From Arthrobacter sp. StoSoilB19 (GTDB taxonomy: Bacteria > Actinomycetota > Actinomycetes > Actinomycetales > Micrococcaceae), in NCBI RefSeq assembly GCF_019977275.1, contig NZ_AP024650.1, positions 3,286,001 through 3,350,000 on the forward strand: a stretch of 64,000 nucleotides of DNA, given 5' to 3'. Each line of letters opens with the position of its first letter. The stretch's first letter is position 1. The position numbers and the translations under genes were made by a program. This document shows, in pieces, positions 17,400-26,830 of the stretch. The notes under the pieces were generated by a model, which was not told where the DNA came from, made no database searches, and saw nothing but the letters and a program-made list of their open reading frames with translations.

Positions 17400-17916
17400 C
17401 GGGGGGCTCCTTGGATTCGGCAAGGGAGATTGACGGGCGGCCGGCCCTGGACGAGGGCCAGCGCAACTGGGTCCCCAGCCGATTCCCCAAAATGCGAATC
17501 CTGCCAGCTCAGGACTCTCCGGCAGGACCAAAGTACATGAACCGCCCGGGCAGCCATAAGGGTCCCGGGCACCCCTTATGCAGCACGGCCTACCCAATCA
17601 TGACTCCCGCAATCCCGGGAACGGGCGCGGGGTGGGCCTACGCAACGAAAGGAAAATCCCCTCCTCCTGGAGGCTTATCCCCCAACACCCACCCCTCCGG
17701 AACCCTCCCCGGCCCTTAGTTGTTCGCGTGGATATGCGGACTCCTCTCCCCCACAAACCCACAATCCGTTGCACTGGCGCAACTGATGCGGGGGTGGGTC
17801 ATGTCTCGGAATGGCCCACCTTCACCGCTGAGTTACCGTGACGAGCGCCTACCAGTGACGAGGCTGCGACCGGCATCCCGCTACCGGCGCAGTTGCCCGT
17901 GCTGCAAGGGCGCCCG
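17400..17916. other. Non-coding region of 517 bases
   Basis: No convincing gene on either strand. It contains the imperfect palindrome at 17769-17782 related to the TTGCG-N4-CGCAA family. Confidence 0.6.
17769..17782. promoter_or_regulatory. Imperfect TTGCG-N4-CGCAA palindrome (site 1)
   Basis: TTGCACTGGCGCAA differs from the consensus at one position. It lies between the secreted peptide and the MFS gene 3' end, so its target gene is unclear. Confidence 0.45.
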
Positions 17917-19266
17917 TCAGGATGTTTTCCTCCTGGTTGCTTCTGCCTCTGCCCCGCCGGAGAGGGCACCCTGCAGCCGGGCACCGGACAGCGGCCTGTC
18001 ACCGCTTCGCCGCAATGTCAGCATCACCAGGCCTGCAGCCAGGAGGCAACATGCCAGGAAGATGGACGTGGCCAGGAAACTGCCGTGCGTCACATCCTGC
18101 AGGAAACCACCAACGTAGGGTCCAACGAATCCGCCGAGGTTTCCTACCGCATTGATCAGTCCCATAGCGGTGCCGGCGACGGCCACCGGCATGGCCCGGG
18201 ACGCTGAAGCCCAGAATGGACCGTCGTAGGCCAAGGCCCCGGCGACGGCGATGCTAATGAGGGTAACCGCAAGGAACGGCATATTGTCTCCGGTTGCTAC
18301 CGAGACCACCAGCGCAACAGCACCGACTGCCATCGACAGCAGCACGTGAGTGGAGTAGCGGCCGGAACGGTCGGCCGCTTTGGCGTTGTACCAGAGGCCG
18401 ACCATCGCCAGCACGTACGGAACTGCGGTGATGAGCCCCACCTCCATAGACGATCCGGAGGTAATTGTCTTGATCACGTGCGGCAGCCAGATGTTGATGC
18501 CATAGAAGCCAATCTGGATGAGGAAGTACACCAAGGTCAGCCGCCACACAACCGTGTTGGACATAACGTGGCGCAGGCCCAGTTTCTCCTGCTGAGGATG
18601 TTCCCTTGCATCCGCAGCGAGCCCATTCTCGATGTACTCACGCTCCTGGACCGAGCACCATGCCGCCTCGCGCGGATGGTCAGCGATCAGGGCCCACCAC
18701 AGGGGTGCGGCGATGACGAAGGGGAAGATGCCCTCGATGATGAACAGCCACCGCCAGTCCGAGAAGGAGAGAATCCAGCCGGAGAGGGGGCCCGTAATGA
18801 TGGAGGCGATGGCGATGTTCATCATCCAGAATGCGTAGGCCCGTGCCCGCTCAGCGGCCGGGAACCAGTGGCTGATCAGGACAAGGATCGCAGGCCAGAT
18901 TCCGGCCTCGGCGACACCCAGGAAAAAGCGCACCACCAGCAGTTGCGTGAAATTTTGGATGAATCCGGAAAGAACGGCCAGTACGCCCCAGATGAGCACC
19001 ATGATTCCGACGAACTTCTTCGCGCTCCAGTGCTCGGCGAGGTGGCCGCCTGGAATTTGCAGGACGAGATAGCCGATGAAGAAGATGCCTGCAGCCAGGC
19101 CCTGCTGGGCGGCGTCGATGCCCAGGTCCTGATGGAGTCCGTTCAGGGCGAACCCGATATTGGTCCTGTCCATAAACGAAATGATGTAGACGACAATGGC
19201 GACGGGAATCAACCGCTTCCACCGGGCATTGCCCACTGCCGTTGCTGACTTGACGTTCTGTGCCAT
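17917..19266 (-). CDS. MFS anion:cation symporter-family permease, sugar-acid type
   Basis: 449 residues with twelve hydrophobic segments. The N-terminal signature YIISFMDRTNIGFAL is characteristic of the phthalate/galactarate/glucarate (ACS) group of major facilitator transporters, which import organic acids with protons. ATG 19266 follows AAGGAG. A perfect TTGCG-N4-CGCAA site lies 206 bases upstream. Nearby glucose and gluconate oxidation genes suggest a sugar acid such as gluconate as substrate, but this is an inference. Confidence 0.88.
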   Translation of the reverse strand: MAQNVKSATAVGNARWKRLIPVAIVVYIISFMDRTNIGFALNGLHQDLGIDAAQQGLAAGIFFIGYLVLQIPGGHLAEHWSAKKFVGIMVLIWGVLAVLSGFIQNFTQLLVVRFFLGVAEAGIWPAILVLISHWFPAAERARAYAFWMMNIAIASIITGPLSGWILSFSDWRWLFIIEGIFPFVIAAPLWWALIADHPREAAWCSVQEREYIENGLAADAREHPQQEKLGLRHVMSNTVVWRLTLVYFLIQIGFYGINIWLPHVIKTITSGSSMEVGLITAVPYVLAMVGLWYNAKAADRSGRYSTHVLLSMAVGAVALVVSVATGDNMPFLAVTLISIAVAGALAYDGPFWASASRAMPVAVAGTAMGLINAVGNLGGFVGPYVGGFLQDVTHGSFLATSIFLACCLLAAGLVMLTLRRSGDRPLSGARLQGALSGGAEAEATRRKTS

Positions 19267-19471
19267 TGGAAATGCTCCTTCGCGATATGGCTGATCAGAC
19301 CGCCCCCCCAGTAAAGCTACTGCTCTCCCGCGGACCTCGTCGGGGTTCGCTTTCCGCCAAGCGGCGGAACGAGCGGGACTTGTTCGGACAGAGCCGACCT
19401 GACGTTGCAGGCTTTTACGCCTTGAGTTGGCGACCCTTACCCGAGCAGCATTTTCTTATTTTCACGCAACT

Positions 19472-19487
19472 ATTGCGTTAGCGCAAT
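19472..19487. promoter_or_regulatory. TTGCG-N4-CGCAA palindrome (site 2), upstream of the MFS gene
   Basis: ATTGCGTTAGCGCAAT has perfect six-base arms. It lies in the MFS promoter region and immediately beyond the HtrA stop codon. Confidence 0.7.
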
Positions 19488-19490
19488 AAG

Positions 19491-20543
19491 TCATTTAGCC
19501 AGGTCGCCAAGGGTGACGTGCAGGTTCTGGGATGCTGAGCCGCGCTGCACGATGACGTCCACCTGCTGCCCGGGGTCCTGTTTCCTGAGGGCCACCAGCA
19601 GGTCCGTCACGTTTCCAATGTCTGCCTGGGCGAACTTGGTGATGATGTCTCCTGCCTTCATGCCGGCTTGTTCCGCTGGGCTTCCTTGCGAAACGCTCAC
19701 GATCAGCGCCCCCGCCGTCGTGGGCAGGGAGAACCGTTGGGCGAGTTGCGGCGTGATGTCGGTGGGGACCACACCGAGGGCGGCGTGTTTGACCGATCCG
19801 CTGGCCAACAGCTGGTCTGCAACGTCGGTGACAGTGGAAGATGGCGTAACGAACCCGATGGCTACGGCTCCGGTGCTGGGTGGAAGGTAAGCCTCGGAAA
19901 GACCGATTACCTGTCCGCCGGCATTCGCCACCGCACCGCCGGAATTACCGGGGGAAATCGGCGCATCGGTCTGCAGCAGGTCGATGGCGCCGTGGGGTGA
20001 TTCCTTCGACGGCGGCATGTTCCGGTGCAGGCTGGAGACAATTCCGGCAGTGACGGTTTCCTCCAACCCCAGCGGGCTTCCGATGACAACGGTCATCGAA
20101 CCCACCTCCGGATCTGTTGCAGCAAATTTTGCGGCCGGAAGGCCGGTGCGGTCGACCTTGAGGACAGCAAGGTCCGTGACGTCGTCAACGCCAACTATTG
20201 TGCCTTGGGACTGAGAGCCATCAGCGAACTGGACCTCAACGTTCTTAAAGGGCTGTTTTTGCTGGTCCTCCACGACATGGGCGTCTGTGACAATGGATCC
20301 ATTGCCGTCGTAGATGACACCGCTGCCAAGGCCGACAGCAGTCCTGATGGTGACCACGGATGGTTCGACCTCCCTGACCACGCCGGGAACCGCGGCCAGG
20401 CCGCCGCCGCCCGACAGGCTTGCCTTGGATGCGTCCGGTGATGCAGTGGAGGAACCGGGCCCCGGTGCCGGGTTTCCCGTACAGCCCGTCAGCGTCAGCG
20501 CCGCTGCGGTCATTCCAGCCGCCGCGTAGAGTCTTAACCTCAT
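19491..20543 (-). CDS. HtrA/DegP-type serine protease lipoprotein with PDZ domain
   Basis: 350 residues from ATG 20543 (GAGGAGG upstream). A lipoprotein signal ends at TLTGC (C21). The trypsin-like domain has the triad His89 (TDAHVVED), Asp124 (VTDLAV) and Ser201 (GNSGGA). One C-terminal PDZ domain (about 255-345) includes LIVSVSQGSPAEQAGMKAGD. Unlike the usual membrane-anchored actinobacterial HtrA, it is a predicted lipoprotein. It is 74 bases downstream of the 20617 lipoprotein, probably in one operon, and likely acts in envelope protein quality control. Confidence 0.92.
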   Translation of the reverse strand: MRLRLYAAAGMTAAALTLTGCTGNPAPGPGSSTASPDASKASLSGGGGLAAVPGVVREVEPSVVTIRTAVGLGSGVIYDGNGSIVTDAHVVEDQQKQPFKNVEVQFADGSQSQGTIVGVDDVTDLAVLKVDRTGLPAAKFAATDPEVGSMTVVIGSPLGLEETVTAGIVSSLHRNMPPSKESPHGAIDLLQTDAPISPGNSGGAVANAGGQVIGLSEAYLPPSTGAVAIGFVTPSSTVTDVADQLLASGSVKHAALGVVPTDITPQLAQRFSLPTTAGALIVSVSQGSPAEQAGMKAGDIITKFAQADIGNVTDLLVALRKQDPGQQVDVIVQRGSASQNLHVTLGDLAK

Positions 20544-20616
20544 TGGATACCTCCTCTTTGAGAGATCGCCCGGGAGGGGCGGTCGCCTGTCTTGCCCAGC
20601 AGGGCTGCTGCCAGCG

Positions 20617-21081
20617 TCAAGGGCTGGGCGAAGGAACATAAGGCTGGTACTGGTCAAAAGTCCCGTCCTGAATGGGGACGTTGATTCTGGTTTCCTGCCC
20701 CTTCACGCTTACTGTCAGGTCAGTGCGCGCCCCGGGAGCCTCCGCGGCACTGTTGAGAATGAGGGGCGTCTGGTCAAACTCCTTGTTCCCGCTTGCCGGG
20801 ATCCTGACCTGGACTTGCTCGTCGGAGTCGGCCAGGACCATCTCAATATCAGCAGCCGTGGTGTTGATGATCGTTCCCAACACGCGTGCGGGTTCATTTT
20901 GCCCTGATGTCACAAGCAGAACGCTTCGCAACTCCAGCCCGGCAAAGTTCAAGTCGGAACCGAGCGCAATGGGATCGCGGTCCCCTTCGGAAGGGTTGTA
21001 GCAGCCGGTAGCCAGAAGGGCCGAGATCACCAGGACGGGCAGGAGGCGGAAAAACCGTATGGTGCCGTGGGCGGGTTTCAT
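20617..21081 (-). CDS. Actinobacterial lipoprotein with Ig-like/PCuAC-like fold
   Basis: 154 residues. A signal peptide ends at LLATGC. The mature domain pattern (LELRSVLLVTSG, then ARVLGTIINTTAADIEMVLAD, then VPIQDGTFDQYQPYVP) resembles the small beta-sandwich lipoproteins of actinobacteria distantly related to PCuAC copper chaperones. The His/Met copper ligands are not evident, so copper binding is doubtful. It precedes HtrA on the same strand and shares a divergent promoter region with the PBP at 21517. Confidence 0.75.
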   Translation of the reverse strand: MKPAHGTIRFFRLLPVLVISALLATGCYNPSEGDRDPIALGSDLNFAGLELRSVLLVTSGQNEPARVLGTIINTTAADIEMVLADSDEQVQVRIPASGNKEFDQTPLILNSAAEAPGARTDLTVSVKGQETRINVPIQDGTFDQYQPYVPSPSP

Positions 21082-21516
21082 GGATGTTCCTTTCCCTGGC
21101 GTTGAGATGCTGCCGGCTGGTCAAAACAGAAGCCTGCATGAGATCTGCAGGTGACAATGCGGCGGAGATGGCGCAGGTCGCCTGGCAGCCCAGTACAGCT
21201 TTTCCCCTGCCCCACCGTGGTTAGCTTTAGGGCTTCATCCGTGGGCTTCCCCGATATATCCCCTCCCTCAGTGTGGCGCAGCACTTGCGCCAACGCAATC
21301 ACTATCCACTTAGCAAGTTCCACTTTTCTGAATTGTTGCCCTCCTGTTACCGGATTCAGCCCTGTCGATGCAGATTCGGGACATAGCATTGTTTGCACAT
21401 TGGCAATCATTCCGAGACAAGCGGCACTAGACCCAGGAGGGGTTGCTTCCAGGCACCCCTGTCCATGCGACGCCTTGATCGAAGTGCAGTGACGACACGA
21501 CAAGGAATTCTCCTGC
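21082..21516. other. Divergent intergenic region, 435 bases
   Basis: No gene seen. It should hold promoters for the lipoprotein/HtrA pair and for the PBP, and contains the palindrome at 21285. Confidence 0.5.
21285..21298. promoter_or_regulatory. TTGCG-N4-CGCAA palindrome (site 3), divergent promoter region
   Basis: TTGCGCCAACGCAA is a perfect match, placed 204 bases before the lipoprotein start and 219 bases before the PBP start. Confidence 0.7.
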
Positions 21517-23622
21517 ATGCTCCTTAGAGACAAACTGTGGCGAAAGGCTGCCGCCTTCATGGCTGCCTGCGTCATCGGCGGCTTCCTGGTCACCGGGCTC
21601 CTGGTCCCCGCGGCGGCGTTGGGCTCATCCCTGGCCGCTACATCCACCAAGCTTTTCGAGCAGCTGCCCTCAGTGCTGGATCTGAACCCCCCGGCCCGGA
21701 ACTCGGAGGTGCTGGCTAAAGATGGGTCGGTCATCGCCACGTTCTATTCGCAGAATCGCGTGCCGGTGGAACTGGAGCAGGTATCACCGTTTATGCGCGA
21801 CGGGATCGTGGCCATCGAGGACTCCCGTTTCTATGAGCACGGCGGCATCGATCCAGCGGGCATTCTCCGGGCCCTCTACGTGGACACCTTGGGCGGCCGG
21901 CAGGGCGCATCGACCATCACCCAGCAGTACGTCAAGAACGTGCTCATCCAGGCGCTGATCTCCAGCGGCAGGGCGGACGAGGTCAAGTCCAGCGCGGCCA
22001 GGACCATCGGCGACAAACTTCGGGAGATGAAACTCGCCGTCAGCCTCGAGGACAAGTACTCCAAGGACCAGATCCTTCAGGGCTACCTGAACCTGGTGTA
22101 TTTCGGCAACGGAGCCTACGGCATCCAGTCGGCAGCCAAAGAGTATTTCGGCGTCGCCGCAAGCGACCTCAGCCTTACCCAAGCCGCCGCCCTGGCAGGA
22201 GTGGTCAACAGGCCCCTGTACTACGATCCGATCACCGAACCAGGCCATGTGGTGGCCCGGCGCAATGAAGTTCTGGACCAAATGCTCCAACAGGGTTACA
22301 TCTCCACGGTCCAGCACGACAAGGCTGCCGCCGCGCCCCTCGCCTTGAACGTCCAGCCAACCGTCCAAGGATGCGCCGCGGCGACTTCTCCATACTTCTG
22401 CGACTACGTCCAACGTTTGATCCTCAACGACCCCGCCTTCGGGGCCGACGAGACGGCCCGGCGCAGACTTTTGTACCAGGGTGGGCTGTCCATCCACACC
22501 ACTCTGGACCCGGACCTGCAAAAAGTGGCCCAGGGACAGGTCAATGCCTCGCTTCCCCCGGCGGATCCCCTGCAGCGCGGGGCCGCCCTTGTCAGCGTCC
22601 AGCCCCGGACGGGCAAGATCCTTGCCATGGCCCAAAACACCATATACAACCCGGCGCCTGGGCCCGGACACTACACGGGCAACTTCGCCCTCCCAGAAAC
22701 GGACAGCCGCGGTAAGCCGCTCCATGGTGCCGGCGGCTTCCAGATCGGTTCCACGATGAAACCATTCGTCTTTGCTGAATGGCTCAATTCCGGCCGGTCC
22801 ATGGCTGTCCGGCTGGACGGCTCGGTCCGCACCTACAAGGCCGGCTTCCCATGGAAAAACAGCTGCGGCACGACGGCCGGGTCCTACGATCCCGCCCTCG
22901 GCCAGACACCCCTGCCCAACGACGACCCCTACCACTACTACCGGATGAGTGTCCTGGAAGGCCTGTACCACTCCATCAACACCATCACGTTCCAGTCAGC
23001 AACGCAGCTGGATTTCTGCAACATCCAGAAGATGGCCACAGCGGCGGGCATCAAGGACGGCCACACCAACAAGCCCTACGACCTCTCCAGTATCGCCAAC
23101 CTGATCGGCACCCAGGATGTCGCGCCGCTGGACATGGCTACCGCTTACGCAACTTTCGCGGCCGGAGGAATCCGCTGCAGACCCGTCGCCTTGGAGACGG
23201 TCACCGGACCCGGCGGACACCACTACCCGGTGCCAGCCGCGGACTGCACCCAGACCATCGACCCGGACGTCGCTGCCGGCGTCACGTACGCCCTGAAGCC
23301 AGTACTGACCAAAGGATCGGGCTACAACATTCCCGTGAACAAGGAACAGGACATCTTCGCCAAAACCGGCACCACCGACGGACACACCCAGACATGGACC
23401 GTTGGCGCCACCACAGGCATCGCCACCGCCTCATGGTTCGGAAGCTACAAAGGATTCGGGCCGGAATGGGCAAATGAGCACATCACCATCAACGGAAAGT
23501 ACTACGCCGGTCTGGACGGAGCAAACATCGCCGGCACCCAGTGGGCCCACCTCATGAACGCCGCGGCCCCAAAATACCCAGGCGGCCCTTTTCCCTCGCC
23601 ACCACCATCAATGCTCCGCTGA
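21517..23622 (+). CDS. Class A penicillin-binding protein (glycosyltransferase/transpeptidase)
   Basis: 701 residues. One N-terminal membrane helix (about 10-35) precedes a GT51 domain with catalytic Glu101 in EDSRFYEHGG and the motif GASTITQQYVKN. The transpeptidase domain has the Ser-x-x-Lys motif in GSTMKPF (Ser near 411), SIN near 487 and KTGTT near 616. It polymerises and cross-links peptidoglycan outside the membrane. It has no PASTA domain. The family is usually monocistronic; here it has a TTGCG palindrome in its upstream region. Confidence 0.93.
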   Translation: MLLRDKLWRKAAAFMAACVIGGFLVTGLLVPAAALGSSLAATSTKLFEQLPSVLDLNPPARNSEVLAKDGSVIATFYSQNRVPVELEQVSPFMRDGIVAIEDSRFYEHGGIDPAGILRALYVDTLGGRQGASTITQQYVKNVLIQALISSGRADEVKSSAARTIGDKLREMKLAVSLEDKYSKDQILQGYLNLVYFGNGAYGIQSAAKEYFGVAASDLSLTQAAALAGVVNRPLYYDPITEPGHVVARRNEVLDQMLQQGYISTVQHDKAAAAPLALNVQPTVQGCAAATSPYFCDYVQRLILNDPAFGADETARRRLLYQGGLSIHTTLDPDLQKVAQGQVNASLPPADPLQRGAALVSVQPRTGKILAMAQNTIYNPAPGPGHYTGNFALPETDSRGKPLHGAGGFQIGSTMKPFVFAEWLNSGRSMAVRLDGSVRTYKAGFPWKNSCGTTAGSYDPALGQTPLPNDDPYHYYRMSVLEGLYHSINTITFQSATQLDFCNIQKMATAAGIKDGHTNKPYDLSSIANLIGTQDVAPLDMATAYATFAAGGIRCRPVALETVTGPGGHHYPVPAADCTQTIDPDVAAGVTYALKPVLTKGSGYNIPVNKEQDIFAKTGTTDGHTQTWTVGATTGIATASWFGSYKGFGPEWANEHITINGKYYAGLDGANIAGTQWAHLMNAAAPKYPGGPFPSPPPSMLR

Positions 23623-23642
23623 CGGGGGCGGGCCAGCCCCGT
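23622..23642 (+). terminator. Possible terminator after the PBP gene
   Basis: ACGGGG and CCCCGT pair around a GC-rich loop directly at the PBP stop codon. Confidence 0.4.
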
Positions 23643-23647
23643 ATTCG

Positions 23648-23676
23648 ATTGCGCAATTACAATTATTGCGCTATCG
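23648..23676. promoter_or_regulatory. Degenerate TTGCG palindrome region (site 4), upstream of PAP2
   Basis: The perfect short palindrome ATTGCGCAAT (23648-23657) is followed by ATTGCGCTATCG (23665-23676), a half-conserved form of the consensus. It lies 100-128 bases before the PAP2 start. Confidence 0.5.
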
Positions 23677-23775
23677 TTCATTGATACTCGGTGAAGCAAC
23701 GGTGGCTTTTTCACGAGCTTCACTTCCCAAACCGCGAAAGTTCCCCAACGACGAGGAACCAGTCCAGCAGGAGGA

Positions 23776-24537
23776 ATGGGTGCCGCCGTGGCAAGCGATG
23801 ACGACGATGTCCGCCCTGATGTAAAAGAGTCGCAGTCTCAATCCTTGGCTTTTCGCTTAGGCGACGGATTCATTGTTCCCCCAGGCCGGTTCCTCGTCCT
23901 GAGCGCAGTGTCACTTGCGCTGGCCCTGGCCGGCGCCGCTTCCTTTTTGCTGACGCTGGGGGAAGTGCTTCACGGCAATGGCGTCACAGCGGCCGACGGT
24001 CCCATGACCGAGTGGTTCGTGAATCACCGGACCAGTGCTGCCACCATGGTTCTGGCGGGACTCGCCATTGTGTTCGGCCCGGTCGCCCTTCCGCTGATAA
24101 CACTGCTCGCCACCACGGCCTGGGCCCTTTTGACCCGCCGCCTTTGGCGCCCCTTGCTGCTCGCCGGGTCGATGCTCACGGGGGTCATCATTACGGAGGT
24201 CATCGCCCACGCCGTGGGACGTTCCCGTCCCCCAGCGGCACTGATGATGCTGGGCGCCGATGCCACTTCATCGTTTCCTTCCGGGCACGTCGTCGGTGCC
24301 TCAAACTTTCTGCTGATCGGCGCATACCTGCTCTATTCCCGCTCCTCCCGCACGGTTTCCGTGATCGTTGCCTTCAGCGCTGCAGCCGGAGGCCTGACAC
24401 TGGAAGCAGCAAGCCGCGTTTACCTCGGCTATCACTGGTTTACAGATACGCTCGCGTCCGCCTCCATCTCCGTGGTTCTCCTCGCGGTCGTGATCATGCT
24501 GGATATCAACCGCGGCGGCCATGCGGCAGAACAATGA
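23776..24537 (+). CDS. PAP2-family membrane phosphatase
   Basis: 253 residues with six hydrophobic segments. The three acid phosphatase motifs are present: the Arg-Pro part in HAVGRSRPPAA, SFPSGH, and SRVYLGYHWFTD with the catalytic His. It probably removes phosphate from an undecaprenyl- or phosphatidyl-type lipid. The start is uncertain: AGGAGG lies only one base before ATG 23776 and 13 bases before an in-frame GTG at 23788. Placed just after a PBP gene, a role in lipid-carrier recycling is plausible. Confidence 0.85.
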   Translation: MGAAVASDDDDVRPDVKESQSQSLAFRLGDGFIVPPGRFLVLSAVSLALALAGAASFLLTLGEVLHGNGVTAADGPMTEWFVNHRTSAATMVLAGLAIVFGPVALPLITLLATTAWALLTRRLWRPLLLAGSMLTGVIITEVIAHAVGRSRPPAALMMLGADATSSFPSGHVVGASNFLLIGAYLLYSRSSRTVSVIVAFSAAAGGLTLEAASRVYLGYHWFTDTLASASISVVLLAVVIMLDINRGGHAAEQ

Positions 24538-24609
24538 GTGCGAAAGCCGACTGGCTGCCCGGCTGCTGAGCGGGCTCGATGGACGTTAGCGCTTGCTTCC
24601 CCCACACTG

Positions 24610-24623
24610 TTGCGTGATCGCAA
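24610..24623. promoter_or_regulatory. TTGCG-N4-CGCAA palindrome (site 5), upstream of glucose dehydrogenase
   Basis: TTGCGTGATCGCAA is a perfect match, 48 bases before the dehydrogenase start, the best-placed operator of the set. Confidence 0.75.
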
Positions 24624-24670
24624 ATAAAGCGAGACACTGGCCAGGACAACCACGGCTAAAGGGAGACATC

Positions 24671-25744
24671 ATGCGTGCGCTGACAGTGACCCCGGGAGTC
24701 AAGGACTCCCTTCACCTGCGCGACATTCCGGAACCGGCAGCGGGTGAAGGACAAGTGCTGGTGGATGCCCTGGCGGTTGGCCTCTGCGGCACCGACGCCG
24801 AGATCATCGCGGCAGATTACGGCGAGGCTCCGCCGGGCCAGGACTACCTGGTGCTGGGCCATGAAAACCTGGGCCGGGTGCGGGAAGCTCCGCGGGATTC
24901 CGGCCTCGCCGAGGGAGACCTGGTGGTGGGCATTGTCCGCAGGCCCGATCCCGAACCCTGCAAAGCCTGCGCCGCCGGCGAGTGGGACATGTGCCTGAAC
25001 GGCAAGTACACCGAGCACGGCATCAAAGGCCTGGACGGATTCGCGCGCCAGCAATGGCGCGCCGACCCGCAGTCCATAGTGAAACTGGAGGCGGGGCTGG
25101 AAGACGTGGGTGTGCTGCTGGAGCCCACTACCATCGTGGCCAAGGCCTGGGAACAGATCACCAGGATCGGGCAGCGGGCTTTCTACGACCCTCATATCGC
25201 CGTGGTGACCGGAGCCGGACCCGTTGGCTTGCTCGCCGCACTTCTGGGCGTCCAGCAGGGCCTGGAAGTCCACGTCTTCGACATCGTCAAGGACGGGCCC
25301 AAGCCGGAGCTGGTCCGGGACCTCGGAGCCATCTACCACAGCGAATCACTGCCGGACTCCGGCCTGAAACCGAACGTCCTGGTTGAGTGCACGGGCGTCA
25401 CCCCCGTGGTCCTGGACGCACTGCGCTGCCGCGCCCAGGACGCCATCACCTGCCTGACCGGCGTCTCGGGAACCGGGAACCAAACGGAAGTGGATGTCGG
25501 CGCCCTCAACCGCGAGGAAGTGCTGATGAACGGCGTGGTCTTCGGCAGTGTCAACGCCAACCGGCGCCACTACGATGCCGGCGCCAAGGCCCTGTCCTCT
25601 GCCAACCCCGACTGGCTGCGCCGCCTCATCAGCCGCCGGGTACCCCTCGAAAACTACGCTGAGGCCTTCCATCACAGGCCTGACGACGTCAAGGTTGTGC
25701 TGGACCTGCAAAAGTCCCGCGGCGGCAGAGGCGACCAGCGATGA
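24671..25744 (+). CDS. Zinc-dependent glucose/aldose 1-dehydrogenase (MDR superfamily)
   Basis: 357 residues from ATG 24671 (AAAGGGAGA upstream). Catalytic zinc ligands are in GLCGTDAEI (Cys) and LGHENLG (His, Glu). The usual structural zinc cluster is reduced to CKACAAGEWDMC. The Rossmann nucleotide motif is VVTGAGPVGLLAAL. The layout matches archaeal/actinobacterial glucose dehydrogenases that make gluconolactone with NAD(P). Its stop overlaps the epimerase start as ATGA. Confidence 0.88.
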   Translation: MRALTVTPGVKDSLHLRDIPEPAAGEGQVLVDALAVGLCGTDAEIIAADYGEAPPGQDYLVLGHENLGRVREAPRDSGLAEGDLVVGIVRRPDPEPCKACAAGEWDMCLNGKYTEHGIKGLDGFARQQWRADPQSIVKLEAGLEDVGVLLEPTTIVAKAWEQITRIGQRAFYDPHIAVVTGAGPVGLLAALLGVQQGLEVHVFDIVKDGPKPELVRDLGAIYHSESLPDSGLKPNVLVECTGVTPVVLDALRCRAQDAITCLTGVSGTGNQTEVDVGALNREEVLMNGVVFGSVNANRRHYDAGAKALSSANPDWLRRLISRRVPLENYAEAFHHRPDDVKVVLDLQKSRGGRGDQR

Positions 25745-26709
25745 TTCCCCGCCGGGAACCAACAGAAGCCACCATCGACCACCGGCACCCGTCCGGGCTC
25801 CAGTACGAAATCCGGTACGGCGGGCAAACCGCGCACCTCACGGAGGTTGGCGGGGCATTGCGGGACTACCTGCTGGACGGCCGCACCTTGCTGGACGGGT
25901 ATGGACCGGATGAGATGTGCACGGGCGCACGCGGTCAGTCGCTCATCCCCTGGCCGAACCGGATCAAGGCCGGCAGCTATGAGTGGGAAGGCCGTCGGCT
26001 CCAGCTTGACCTGAGCGAGCCGGACAAAGGCGGGGCCATCCACGGACTGACCCGCTGGCGGAACTGGAATGCCCCGGTTGTGGAGCAGACCGACGAATCC
26101 ATCTCCTTCGCCTACACCCTGCACGCCTGCCAAGGCTGGCCCTGGGTCCTCGACTGCCGGCTGGACTATCAACTCGGTCCGGACGGATTGACGGTGCGGA
26201 GCACGGCGGTGAACCGGAGCGACTCGCCGTGCCCCTACGGGACTGGGGCGCATCCTTACCTCAGCACAGGAACGGTGAGCGCGGGCGCTATCGACACCGC
26301 CTTGGTCCAGGTGCCGGGGCGGACGTACCTGCCCGTGGATGAACGCGGCATCCCCACCGGGCACGAGCGTGTGGACGGCACAAAGTACGACCTGCGTGAA
26401 CTCCAGCAACTTGGTGGCCGGCACATCGACGTGGCCTACACCGACCTTCTCCGCGGCGGGGATGGGCGCGCCCGCGTAAGGCTGCTGCGCCCGGACCGCT
26501 CCGGAGGAGTTGAGCTGTGGGTGGACGACACATACCCCTACCTGGAGATCTTCACCGGGGACACCCTCCCCCAACGGGACTGCCGCCGGACCGGGCTGGG
26601 CGTGGAGCCCATGACGTGCGCCCCTGACGCCTTCAACTCCGGCGAAGGCCTGATCACCCTGGACCCCGGGCAATCCCACACCGGACAGTGGGGCATCAAG
26701 CCAGCCTGA
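25741..26709 (+). CDS. Aldose 1-epimerase (galactose mutarotase-like)
   Basis: 322 residues with the beta-sandwich epimerase pattern: GARGQSLIPWPNRIKAGSYE, AIHGLTRWRNW with the first catalytic His, and GTGAHPYLS with the second. It interconverts anomers of glucose, which matches co-expression with a glucose 1-dehydrogenase that uses the beta anomer. Translationally coupled to that gene. Confidence 0.92.
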   Translation: MIPRREPTEATIDHRHPSGLQYEIRYGGQTAHLTEVGGALRDYLLDGRTLLDGYGPDEMCTGARGQSLIPWPNRIKAGSYEWEGRRLQLDLSEPDKGGAIHGLTRWRNWNAPVVEQTDESISFAYTLHACQGWPWVLDCRLDYQLGPDGLTVRSTAVNRSDSPCPYGTGAHPYLSTGTVSAGAIDTALVQVPGRTYLPVDERGIPTGHERVDGTKYDLRELQQLGGRHIDVAYTDLLRGGDGRARVRLLRPDRSGGVELWVDDTYPYLEIFTGDTLPQRDCRRTGLGVEPMTCAPDAFNSGEGLITLDPGQSHTGQWGIKPA

Positions 26710-26766
26710 AGGATTCCCTCCGCCGATCCGGGTCCAGCAGAGAAGACATCCCACTTTTGCCAACTA

Positions 26767-26780
26767 TTGCGCAAACGCAA
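26767..26780. promoter_or_regulatory. TTGCG-N4-CGCAA palindrome (site 6)
   Basis: TTGCGCAAACGCAA is a perfect match, but it lies between the 3' ends of two convergent genes (epimerase and MarR), where no promoter is expected. It may act at a distance or mark an unannotated transcript. Confidence 0.55.
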
Positions 26781-26830
26781 ATATTGGGTTTCAATGAAAA
26801 CATGGCTTGCCGCACCAGGATCCGGTCACG

